Shown: one piece after another, positions 8,467 through 15,550 of the stretch | Layout: every line of letters begins with the position of its first letter | Numbering within the stretch: position 1 is the first letter of the stretch | Source: Novosphingobium colocasiae | GTDB taxonomy: Bacteria > Pseudomonadota > Alphaproteobacteria > Sphingomonadales > Sphingomonadaceae | Assembly: GCF_014652555.1 (NCBI RefSeq) | Contig: NZ_BMZA01000017.1 | Span: 1 to 55,078 of the forward strand | Direction: 5' to 3' | Length of the DNA stretch: 55,078 nt | The notes under the pieces: model-generated | What the model was told of the DNA's origin: nothing | The model's database searches: none | What the model saw: the letters and a program-made list of their open reading frames with translations, nothing else | Made by a program: the position numbers and the translations under genes

Positions 8467-9387
8467 TTACTTCAACCCCAGCACCCCGGCCTGCTGGCGC
8501 AGATATGCCGCGCGGGCGGGGTTGGCGGCCACCGCATCGGCCAGCGCCTGCCTTGCCTTCCCTGGCTCGCCCAGCGTCACCCGGCTGCGCATCAGCATCA
8601 CCCAGCCGTCGACATTGGCGGGATCGACCTTCAGCTTGCCTTCAAGCCGCATCACCATGCCTTCGGCCATGGCGCGCTGGTCGCTGGGGCGCATGGCGGA
8701 GGCGGCGGCAAGGTCTGCCTGCGAAGGTCCGGGAATGCCGCGCGCGGCAAGCGGCATGGCGGGCTGAGTGGCGGGCGACGCTGCGGGAGCGGTGGCATGC
8801 GCCGTGGCCAGCCGGGCGGCGGTGTCGATCTTGTTGATCTTGCCCACCTGTTCGATCGTGCGCACCACATCGGCGCGCCACGGGGCATCGGCGGGGGTAT
8901 CGGCGAGCAGCGCCAGCCAGTCGTCGATCGCGCCCTTGTGATCGCCGTCGAGGTCCTTCTGCACCGCCAGGAAATAGCGGGCGCGCGGGTCTTTCGGGTC
9001 CAGCGCGATCGCCTTGGCGAAGGCGGCGCGGGCTTCGGCCGGGAGCGGATCGCGCTTGCTGGCCAGCACCAGTGCCTCGCCCATCGCCGACCAGACGATC
9101 GCCACGTCCGGGGCCAGCCGGGCGGCGCGGGAATAGGCATCGGCGGCTTCGGTGAAGCGGCCCTGATCGTACAGCGCTGAACCCAGCGCGCGCCACGCCG
9201 CCGGGTCATTCGGATTGGCTTGCGCGGCGGCGGCCGGATCGGCGGCTGGGGCATCGGCTGCCGGTGTATCCTGCGGGCGATCCTGACGCGCCGCGATCGA
9301 CCAGCCGACGGCCGCCAACGCAATGACCCCGGCCCCCAGAAGAATGAGCCTTGCGGGACGAAATCGTGTCGCGTCTTGTTGTGCCAT
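8467..9387 (-). CDS. Membrane-anchored TPR protein, CcmI/CycH-like (cytochrome c maturation)
   Basis: 306 residues. A single hydrophobic segment at about 13-33 (ARLILLGAGVIALAAVGWSIA) acts as a membrane anchor, followed by an Ala/Pro/Asp linker. The rest is tetratricopeptide repeats (AWRALGSALYDQGRFTEAADAY, VWSAMGEALVLA, ARYFLAVQKDLDGDHKGAIDDW). This layout, including a C-terminal TPR pair with ANVDGWVMLMRSRVTLGE, is that of the periplasmic part of CcmI/CycH (NrfG-like). Those proteins hold apocytochrome c for heme attachment. It lacks the two-helix N-terminus of full CcmI. The gene is divergent from the plus-strand cytochrome operon with only about 70 bp between starts. A role as a dedicated chaperone for the island's 25 c-hemes is inferred from motif and neighbourhood. 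Confidence 0.7.
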   Translation of the reverse strand: MAQQDATRFRPARLILLGAGVIALAAVGWSIAARQDRPQDTPAADAPAADPAAAAQANPNDPAAWRALGSALYDQGRFTEAADAYSRAARLAPDVAIVWSAMGEALVLASKRDPLPAEARAAFAKAIALDPKDPRARYFLAVQKDLDGDHKGAIDDWLALLADTPADAPWRADVVRTIEQVGKINKIDTAARLATAHATAPAASPATQPAMPLAARGIPGPSQADLAAASAMRPSDQRAMAEGMVMRLEGKLKVDPANVDGWVMLMRSRVTLGEPGKARQALADAVAANPARAAYLRQQAGVLGLK

Positions 9388-9407
9388 CGCGTTTTCCCGT
9401 TAATGAC

Positions 9408-9435
9408 TGCAACAGCTATTGCAAGAAGCGGCAAT
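9408..9435. promoter_or_regulatory. Overlapping palindromes in the divergent promoter region
   Basis: TGCAA-N6-TTGCA at 9408-9423 is a perfect 5+6+5 inverted repeat, the spacing typical of sites for CRP/FNR-family dimers. It overlaps ATTGC-N8-GCAAT at 9418-9435. Both lie between the starts of the TPR gene (9387, leftward) and the oxidoreductase gene (9459, rightward), the only gap from which these divergent genes can be controlled. The bases differ from the E. coli CRP consensus TGTGA-N6-TCACA; the regulator is unknown. Confidence 0.4.
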
Positions 9436-9458
9436 GGCGGGGGCAAAGGGGGGAACTG

Positions 9459-11903
9459 GTGGAAGAGCGCGTGCGCGTCGCCATTGTCGGGTCGGGCCCT
9501 GCCGGGATGAGCGCGGCCGGGCACGCGGCCAGCCTCGGCATGTCCCATATCCTGCTGGAAAAGACCGACCACCTCTCGGACACGATCTACAAGTACCAGA
9601 AGGGCAAGCACGTCATGGCGACGCCCGAAGCGCTCAAGCTGCGGGCGGATTTCGGGTTCGAGGCGGGCAAGCGCGAACAGATCCTCGATGGCTGGAACGC
9701 GGGTGCGGCGGCGCTGGGCGTCAACGTGCGCTACCGCTCCGAAGTGCTGAAGATCGAGGGTGAGGCGGGCGATTTCCTGCTGACCCTGGCGGGCGGGGCC
9801 ACGGTGCGCGCCGAAACCGTGGTGATGGCGATCGGGACGCAGGGCAATCCCAATCGCCTGCGCTGTCCCGGCGCCGATGCCCCCCAGATCCAGTATCAGC
9901 TCGATGATCCGGGCGAATACATCGATGAACATATCACCGTCATCGGCACCGGTGATGCGGGCATAGAGAACGCCTTGGGCCTTGCAGCCGATGAAGTGCA
10001 GGGCAACGTCGTCACCATCCTCAATCGTGGCACCGATTTCGCCAAGGCGAAGAAGGCCAACGTCGCGCTGCTGATGGAAGCGGCGGCGGCGGGCCGCATC
10101 ACCGTGCGCACCGAGACATCGCCTGCCGACGTGCGTGACGGCGAACTGCTGCTCGATACGCGCGACGGTCAGGAAACCATCCGTTGCGATCGGATCATCG
10201 CCCGCATGGGTTCGGCCGCGCCGCGCAAGTTCGTCGAAGATTGCGGCATCCGCTTCACCAGCGAAGAGCGCGAGGCGTACCCGGTGCTCTCCCCGCTGTT
10301 CGAGACCACGCGCCCCGGCATCTACGTGATCGGTGCGCTGGCGGGTTACCCGCTCATCAAGCACTGCATGAACCAGGGCTACGATGTCATCGAGTTCATC
10401 AACGGCAACACCGCCCTCAAGCCGGCTGACGAGGACGATCTTGCCCGGCTGTTCGCGGGGGTGCCGGGCGGGCGCACGGTGGACGAATGGCTGGCGCTGC
10501 TGCGCGAACGGATCGCGATCTTCCACGAACTGTCCGCGCTGCAACTGCGCGAGCTGGTGTTCCTCAGCCGCGTGCGGGGCTTCCGCGCGGGCGAAGTCGT
10601 GTTCGAACGCAACGATCCGGGTTCTTCGCTGTTCGCCATCGCCGAAGGTTCGGTGCTGGTCGAAGTCTCCCCCACCGATTCCGCGATCACCGTCGGGATC
10701 GAACAGGGCTCGATCTTCGGCGAGGTGGGGCTGATATCCGGTCGCAGGCGCGGCGCAACCGTGCGCGCGGCCGAAGATCTGGTGGTGGTCGAACTCTCGC
10801 GCACCGCCGCGCTCAAGCTGATCGCCAGCGTGCCCGCCGCTGCCCGCGCGGTGGCACGCATCTCGATCGAACGGCAGTTGCTGCAGATTTTCGGCTCCGG
10901 CCTCACCCGTGATGATGTCGCCGAACTGGTCGAAGGTGCCACGGTCGAGGAGAAGCGCGCCGGCGCGGTCGTCCTCAAGGAGGGGGATGAAGGCAACGAC
11001 ATCTTCATCATCCGGCGCGGATCGATGATCGTCGAGAAGGAGATCGCCGGAAAGCCGGTGTTCCTGAGCTACCTTCCCGCCGGCTCCTACGTCGGCGAGA
11101 TGGCGGTGATCGACGGATCGCGGCGCACCGCCACCGTGCGCGCGGCGATCCGCTCCGAAGTGATCCGTCTGCCCGGCGAAGCCTTCGTCCGCCTGCTGGC
11201 GCGCAAGCCGGACCTGCTCAAGAAGGCGCGCACCGAGATGGAGCGCCGCCGCGAGGTCAACGACTTCATCGAGAGCCGCAAGGAGAACTTCTCCGGCTCG
11301 GTCGACATGTATTCGCAGACCGCCCAGTTCCTCGTCGATCGCGGCATCGGCGAGGCGACCGACGTGCTGCTGATCGACGAGACGCTGTGCGTGGGCTGCG
11401 ACAATTGCGAGAAAGCCTGCGCCGACAGCCACGATGGCCTGTCCCGGCTCGATCGCGAGGCGGGGACGACTTACGCGCATATCCACGTCCCCACTTCGTG
11501 CCGGCACTGCGAGCATCCGCACTGCATGGCCGATTGCCCGCCCAACGCGATCCAGCGCGGTGTCGATGGCGAGGTGTTCATCAACGAAACCTGCATCGGC
11601 TGCGGCAACTGCCAGCGCAATTGCCCCTATGGCGTGATCCGCATGGACAGCGTGCCGCCCAGGAAGCCGTCGCTGCTTTCGTGGATGTTCCTCGGCAAGG
11701 GGCCGGGGCCGGGTGAGCCTGCCAAGGCCTGGCGCAAGAAAAACGCCGGGCAGGTCGAGCAGCCCAAGAAGGCGATCAAGTGCGATATGTGCAAGGGGAT
11801 CGATGGCGGCCCCTCTTGCGTGCGCGCCTGCCCGACCGGGGCGGCGATCCGCGTTTCGCCCGAAGCGTTCCTGACCGTCGCCCGCTTGGCCGAGGACCGC
11901 TGA
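9459..11903 (+). CDS. FAD oxidoreductase - two cNMP-binding domains - four-cluster ferredoxin fusion
   Basis: 814 residues in three blocks. Residues 1-330 are a thioredoxin-reductase-like flavoprotein without the redox CXXC: dinucleotide motif VAIVGSGPAG near residue 10, second nucleotide fold ITVIGTGDAG, and FAD-side GIYVIGALAG. Residues about 345-600 hold two cyclic-nucleotide-binding domains, each with an intact phosphate-binding cassette (GEVGLISGRRRGATVRA near 420; GEMAVIDGSRRTATVRA near 546). From C644 to the end lie four cysteine groups (CVGCDNCEKAC, CRHCEHPHCMADCP, CIGCGNCQRNCP, and CDMC followed by CVRACP), as in DmsB/HybA-type subunits with four [4Fe-4S] clusters. No signal peptide is seen, so it is cytoplasmic. 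The GTG at 9459 is chosen because AAAGGGGGGA precedes it and the FAD fold starts directly after. It overlaps the next gene by one base (TGATG). Likely role: cyclic-nucleotide-controlled electron transfer to the membrane partner. Confidence 0.88.
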   Translation: MEERVRVAIVGSGPAGMSAAGHAASLGMSHILLEKTDHLSDTIYKYQKGKHVMATPEALKLRADFGFEAGKREQILDGWNAGAAALGVNVRYRSEVLKIEGEAGDFLLTLAGGATVRAETVVMAIGTQGNPNRLRCPGADAPQIQYQLDDPGEYIDEHITVIGTGDAGIENALGLAADEVQGNVVTILNRGTDFAKAKKANVALLMEAAAAGRITVRTETSPADVRDGELLLDTRDGQETIRCDRIIARMGSAAPRKFVEDCGIRFTSEEREAYPVLSPLFETTRPGIYVIGALAGYPLIKHCMNQGYDVIEFINGNTALKPADEDDLARLFAGVPGGRTVDEWLALLRERIAIFHELSALQLRELVFLSRVRGFRAGEVVFERNDPGSSLFAIAEGSVLVEVSPTDSAITVGIEQGSIFGEVGLISGRRRGATVRAAEDLVVVELSRTAALKLIASVPAAARAVARISIERQLLQIFGSGLTRDDVAELVEGATVEEKRAGAVVLKEGDEGNDIFIIRRGSMIVEKEIAGKPVFLSYLPAGSYVGEMAVIDGSRRTATVRAAIRSEVIRLPGEAFVRLLARKPDLLKKARTEMERRREVNDFIESRKENFSGSVDMYSQTAQFLVDRGIGEATDVLLIDETLCVGCDNCEKACADSHDGLSRLDREAGTTYAHIHVPTSCRHCEHPHCMADCPPNAIQRGVDGEVFINETCIGCGNCQRNCPYGVIRMDSVPPRKPSLLSWMFLGKGPGPGEPAKAWRKKNAGQVEQPKKAIKCDMCKGIDGGPSCVRACPTGAAIRVSPEAFLTVARLAEDR

Positions 11904-12760
11904 TGGCCGGCACCCCGGCCAGCCGCAACCGCGAATATGCCACCGCGCATGAAAGCTTCCTGCGCCATCGCGGCTTCCGCTGGGCGAAGGTGGCGCTGGG
12001 CCTGTGCGGCTTCAGCCTGGCGGTCTATTTCCTCACCGATCCCCGGCCGCGTCCCTCCGGGAGCACCTGGATCGGCTATACGCTGGGCACGATCGGCGCG
12101 CTGCTGATCGTCTGGCTGGCGCTGCTCGGCGTGCGCAAGCGGGCGATCACGCCGGGGCGCTGGTCGCTCAAGGCGTGGACTTCGGCGCACGTCTATCTCG
12201 GCCTCTCGCTGATCGTGGTCGCCACCTTGCACACCGGGTTCCAGTTGGGCTGGAACGTCCATACGCTGGCCTATGTGCTGATGATGCTGGTGATCGCGTC
12301 CGGCATGTTCGGCATCTGGGCCTATGCCAGCCTGCCGCGCGCGCTCAGCGACAACCGCGAGCAGATGACCCAAGGCCAGATGATCGAGGCCCTGCACGCG
12401 CTGGACCGGCAGCTCAACGATGCCGCCCAGCCGCTGGACCGGGCCCGGTCCGATCTGGTGATCGCCGCACTGGCGCAGGACTATTTCGCCGGCGGCATCG
12501 GCCGGCGTCTGTCGGGCCACTATCCGGCCTACGCCACGCAGGCGGCGGTGAACGCGCTTTCTCTGGCCGGAGAGGGCGATGCCGCGCTGGACCGGGTGGA
12601 GAAGCTGCTGGTCCGCCGCAAGGCGATGCTCGACCGGCTGCGCCGGCAGATGCGCATCAAGGCCATGCTGGAGGTGTGGCTCTATGTCCATGTCCCCGCC
12701 ACCATGGCGCTGCTCGCCGCGCTGACCGCGCATATCATCAGCGTATTCTACTACTGGTAG
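11903..12760 (+). CDS. Five-helix membrane protein, cytochrome-b-like electron-transfer subunit
   Basis: 285 residues with about five hydrophobic helices: near 28-45, 53-75, 92-112, 116-140 and 255-283. Several membrane histidines could bind b-hemes: AHVYLG and LHTGF in helix 3, NVHTLAY at the start of helix 4, and YVHVP and LTAHIIS in helix 5. A soluble, charged helical region (about 145-250) lies between helices 4 and 5. It begins with ATG in TGATG, sharing a base with the stop of the Fe-S flavoprotein, so their synthesis is coupled. The pairing of a DmsB/HybA-like Fe-S protein with a histidine-rich membrane protein is typical of quinone- or cytochrome-linked modules. The exact family is not recognised and heme binding is inferred. 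Confidence 0.7.
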   Translation: MAGTPASRNREYATAHESFLRHRGFRWAKVALGLCGFSLAVYFLTDPRPRPSGSTWIGYTLGTIGALLIVWLALLGVRKRAITPGRWSLKAWTSAHVYLGLSLIVVATLHTGFQLGWNVHTLAYVLMMLVIASGMFGIWAYASLPRALSDNREQMTQGQMIEALHALDRQLNDAAQPLDRARSDLVIAALAQDYFAGGIGRRLSGHYPAYATQAAVNALSLAGEGDAALDRVEKLLVRRKAMLDRLRRQMRIKAMLEVWLYVHVPATMALLAALTAHIISVFYYW

Positions 12761-12773
12761 GCGGGGCGGGGCG

Positions 12774-14519
12774 ATGACCTTCAGGATCAGGGAGATCAAG
12801 CGCACGGCCGCCGGGCGGGAGATCGTGCGCGATCGCGATCTGCCCGGCGATGCGCTGTCGATCGGCCGCGCGGCGGAAAACGATCTGCACCTGCCCGATC
12901 TGGCAGTGGAGCCGCGCCATGCCCGGATAACGCTGAACGATGCCGGCCGGCTCAGCGTGGCAGCGCTCGGCTCGCTCGGCTTCGTGGTCGATGGCGTCGA
13001 TGCGCGGGCGGCCAGTATCGACAGCGCGGTCGGCGCGGAACTCGGCTTCGGCACCTGGCGCATCACCGTCTCGCGCGATGCGGACGGCACCGTCCTGCTG
13101 ACGCTGCGGCAGGCCGATGATGCCGCCACCCGCTCGGGCGATCTGGAGCAGAAGCGCGGCCTGTCGCTGGCTGGGGTGCTGCCCGGCAAGCGGGCGATGT
13201 CGTGGCTGCTGGCGATCGTCATCCTGATCGGCTTCCTGGCGGTGCCGGTCATCAGCAACCTCACCCGCGATCGCGCTGCCAAGGGCGACGCCGTGATCGG
13301 CGATCGATCGTGGAACCCCGGCGCGCTCAGCCTTGCGCACCACAGCCTGACCGACAAGTGCGAAGCCTGCCACATCAAGCCGTTCGAGCCGGTGCGCGAC
13401 GCGACCTGCCTGTCATGCCACAAGGATCTGCAGGACCATGCCGATCCCCAACGCCTCGCCGCCGCGCACGGCAAGCTGGGGGTGGGCGATGCGGCGCTGT
13501 GGTCGATCGCCCATGCCTTCGGCAAGGAAGGCCCCGGTGCCTGTCGCGATTGCCATGCCGAACATCAGGGCCAGACCCGCATGGCCGCGCCGGCACAACA
13601 GTTTTGTGCGGATTGCCACAGCAGTCTCAAGAAAAACCTGCCAGACACGGCGCTGGGCGATGCGTCTGACTTCGCCACGGTGCATCCCGAACTGACCGCG
13701 CTGGTCACCACCGATCCCCTCTCGCAGGCGCGCCGCGCGCAGCCGGTCGGGCCGGGGCTGAGAGAGGACAACGGCTTGAGCTTTGCCCATCGCCTGCATC
13801 TCGATCCGCGTGGCGGCGTGGCGCGCATGGCAGCCAGCATTGGTGCCATGCGCGGCTATGGCGGCAGCGGCCTGCAGTGCAAGGACTGCCACCGCCCGAC
13901 CGAGGACGGCGTCCGCTTCCAGCCGGTGAAGATGGAACGCGATTGCGAAGGCTGCCACAGCCTCGCCTATGACCGGGTCGGCGGCGTGGTGCGCAAGCTG
14001 CACCATGGCGATGTGCCGCAACTGATGGCCGATCTGTGGGCGGCGGACTGGCATCGCGCCAGCCCGATGGCCGGGCTGATCGACGGCCGGCGGCGGCCGG
14101 GCAGTGCCGGGCAGGCGATGGGCGTGTCGGGTCCGTTCGCCTTCCGCTATCCCGCCCCGGTGCGCCCCGGCCTATCGGTCGGCGCGGCGCTGTCCCGGCA
14201 GGGCATCTGCGGCGAATGCCACCGCCCCGCCACCATCAACGGCCGGCCCGGCGTCGTCCCGGTGCGCCAGCCCGCGCGCTACATGATGCACGGCTGGTTC
14301 GATCATGCCGATCACAAGCAGGAAAAGTGCACGAGCTGCCACGCCGCGGCCAAATCCGATACCGCAGCCGATGTGCTGCTGCCCGATCTGAAAAGCTGCC
14401 GGACCTGCCACGCGGGCGAGGATGCCGCTGCGCCCAAGGTGCCGTCCACCTGCGCCATGTGCCACGGCTATCACACCGTGGAGCACGGTTCGGACCGGCG
14501 CGACAGGGCAGGGGGCTGA
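12774..14519 (+). CDS. Forkhead-associated domain - membrane helix - decaheme c-type cytochrome
   Basis: 581 residues. Residues about 20-95 are a forkhead-associated (FHA) domain: LSIGRAAENDLHLPD contains the G-R and N pattern of phosphothreonine binding, then VEPRHARI with the conserved S/R-H region. One transmembrane helix follows at about 142-163 (MSWLLAIVILIGFLAVPVISNL). Beyond it are ten CXXCH heme sites: CEACH (from residue 196), CLSCH, CRDCH, CADCH, CKDCH, CEGCH, CGECH, CTSCH, CRTCH and CAMCH. The topology implied is FHA in the cytoplasm and hemes in the periplasm. The signal-sensing FHA domain fused to a multiheme cytochrome is unusual. It is 13 bp behind the membrane protein and 4 bp ahead of the phosphoesterase. 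Probable role: accept electrons from the inner-membrane module and pass them across the periplasm. Confidence 0.88.
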   Translation: MTFRIREIKRTAAGREIVRDRDLPGDALSIGRAAENDLHLPDLAVEPRHARITLNDAGRLSVAALGSLGFVVDGVDARAASIDSAVGAELGFGTWRITVSRDADGTVLLTLRQADDAATRSGDLEQKRGLSLAGVLPGKRAMSWLLAIVILIGFLAVPVISNLTRDRAAKGDAVIGDRSWNPGALSLAHHSLTDKCEACHIKPFEPVRDATCLSCHKDLQDHADPQRLAAAHGKLGVGDAALWSIAHAFGKEGPGACRDCHAEHQGQTRMAAPAQQFCADCHSSLKKNLPDTALGDASDFATVHPELTALVTTDPLSQARRAQPVGPGLREDNGLSFAHRLHLDPRGGVARMAASIGAMRGYGGSGLQCKDCHRPTEDGVRFQPVKMERDCEGCHSLAYDRVGGVVRKLHHGDVPQLMADLWAADWHRASPMAGLIDGRRRPGSAGQAMGVSGPFAFRYPAPVRPGLSVGAALSRQGICGECHRPATINGRPGVVPVRQPARYMMHGWFDHADHKQEKCTSCHAAAKSDTAADVLLPDLKSCRTCHAGEDAAAPKVPSTCAMCHGYHTVEHGSDRRDRAGG

Positions 14520-14523
14520 CACC

Positions 14524-15372
14524 ATGCTGATCGCCCAGGCCACCGATCTGCACATCGGGTTCGAACCGGGCAATCCGGATGAACCCAATACCCGCCGGTT
14601 CCGCGCCCTGCTCGATCAGCTCTGCGCCGCGCCGGACCGGCCCGATGCGCTGGTGCTCTCGGGCGATCTGACCGAATTCGGTGACGCTGAAAGCTATGCC
14701 CGGCTGGCGGCGATGATCGCCGACCTGCCGTTCCCGGTGCTGCCGATGGTCGGCAACCACGATCTGCGCGCGCCGTTCCTCGCCGCGTTCCCCGCCTGCC
14801 CGACAGAGGGCGGTTTCATCCAGTACAATGCCCGGATCGGCCCGCTGCGGCTGCTGGTGCTCGATACGCTGGAGGAGGGCCGCCACGGCGGCGCCTTCTG
14901 CGAGGCCCGCGCTGGCTGGCTGGCGGATCGGCTGGCGGAGGATGCCGCAACGCCCACCGTACTGGCGCTGCACCATCCCCCGTTCGAAAGCGGCCTGCAC
15001 TGGCTCGACAGCGGCAATCACGAACCCTGGGTAGCCCGGCTGGCCGCCGTGGTGGCGGGCGCACCCAATGTGGTCGGGCTGATGTCGGGCCACCTGCACC
15101 GCTCGATCGCCGCGCAGTGGCAGGGCATGACCGCCACCGTCTGCAGCTCCTCCGCCGCCCCCGCCGCGCTGGACTTGCGCGCCGCCGACCCTGAAACGCC
15201 GGACGGCCGGGCGATGATTACTGACGCGCCGCCGGTCTACGCCCTCCACCGCTGGGACGGTGCGCGGCTGGCGACCCACTTCGAATGGGTCGCGCCGGTG
15301 CGGCCGCTGGCGTTTTACGACGAAAGCTTCCAGCCGGTGGTGCGGGTGATCGCGGAGGAACGGGGCGGCTGA
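14524..15372 (+). CDS. Calcineurin-like metallophosphoesterase, CpdA-type (probable 3',5'-cAMP phosphodiesterase)
   Basis: 282 residues, the usual length for class III cyclic nucleotide phosphodiesterases. The metal-binding set is complete: D8-X-H10 (ATDLHIG), LSGDLTE, VGNHD, LHHPPF and the final SGHLHRS. The start ATG follows AGGGGGCTGACACC, and the gene begins 4 bp after the stop of the FHA-cytochrome gene. It therefore ends the plus-strand operon. The nearest family known to me is CpdA, which hydrolyses cAMP to AMP in the cytoplasm. Its position with a protein carrying two cyclic-nucleotide-binding domains, and near an adenylate cyclase in the facing operon, supports cAMP as substrate. Related enzymes can act on other phosphodiesters, so this remains inference. 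Confidence 0.82.
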   Translation: MLIAQATDLHIGFEPGNPDEPNTRRFRALLDQLCAAPDRPDALVLSGDLTEFGDAESYARLAAMIADLPFPVLPMVGNHDLRAPFLAAFPACPTEGGFIQYNARIGPLRLLVLDTLEEGRHGGAFCEARAGWLADRLAEDAATPTVLALHHPPFESGLHWLDSGNHEPWVARLAAVVAGAPNVVGLMSGHLHRSIAAQWQGMTATVCSSSAAPAALDLRAADPETPDGRAMITDAPPVYALHRWDGARLATHFEWVAPVRPLAFYDESFQPVVRVIAEERGG

Positions 15373-15395
15373 GTTCGCTACCCGAACCTTCCAAT

Positions 15396-15527
15396 CCGTT
15401 CGTGTCGAGCGCAGTCGAGACACCCGAACGCAGCGCCAGCGTATCTCGACTACGCTCGATACGAACGGGATGTGGGCCTTTGCCAGCCCGCCCCCCCCTG
15501 CCGTTCGCGTCGAGCGTTGTCGAGCCG
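15396..15527. repeat. Three-unit CCGTTCG...TCGAGCG repeat between convergent operons
   Basis: Unit 1 is at 15396-15421, unit 2 is inverted at 15441-15469 and unit 3 is direct at 15500-15527. Each follows CCGTTCG(T/C)(G/A)TCGAGCG, then a variable pair, then GTCGAG. Units 1 and 2 form a long hairpin. The group fills the 178-bp gap between the two converging operons (stops at 15372 and 15551). It could terminate transcription from both sides, although no long T-run is present. Confidence 0.7.
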
Positions 15528-15550
15528 CGCCAGCACCGGCCCGCCCGTCC

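Noticed and set aside
9351..9458. ATG at 9351 as start of the FAD oxidoreductase
   Set aside because: It would overlap the divergent TPR gene and add 36 residues before a normal FAD-binding N-terminus; the GTG at 9459 has the ribosome-binding site.
12774..13100. Reading FHA here as filamentous hemagglutinin
   Set aside because: The N-terminal domain is the forkhead-associated fold; the hemagglutinin-type protein is the separate gene at 24870-31367.
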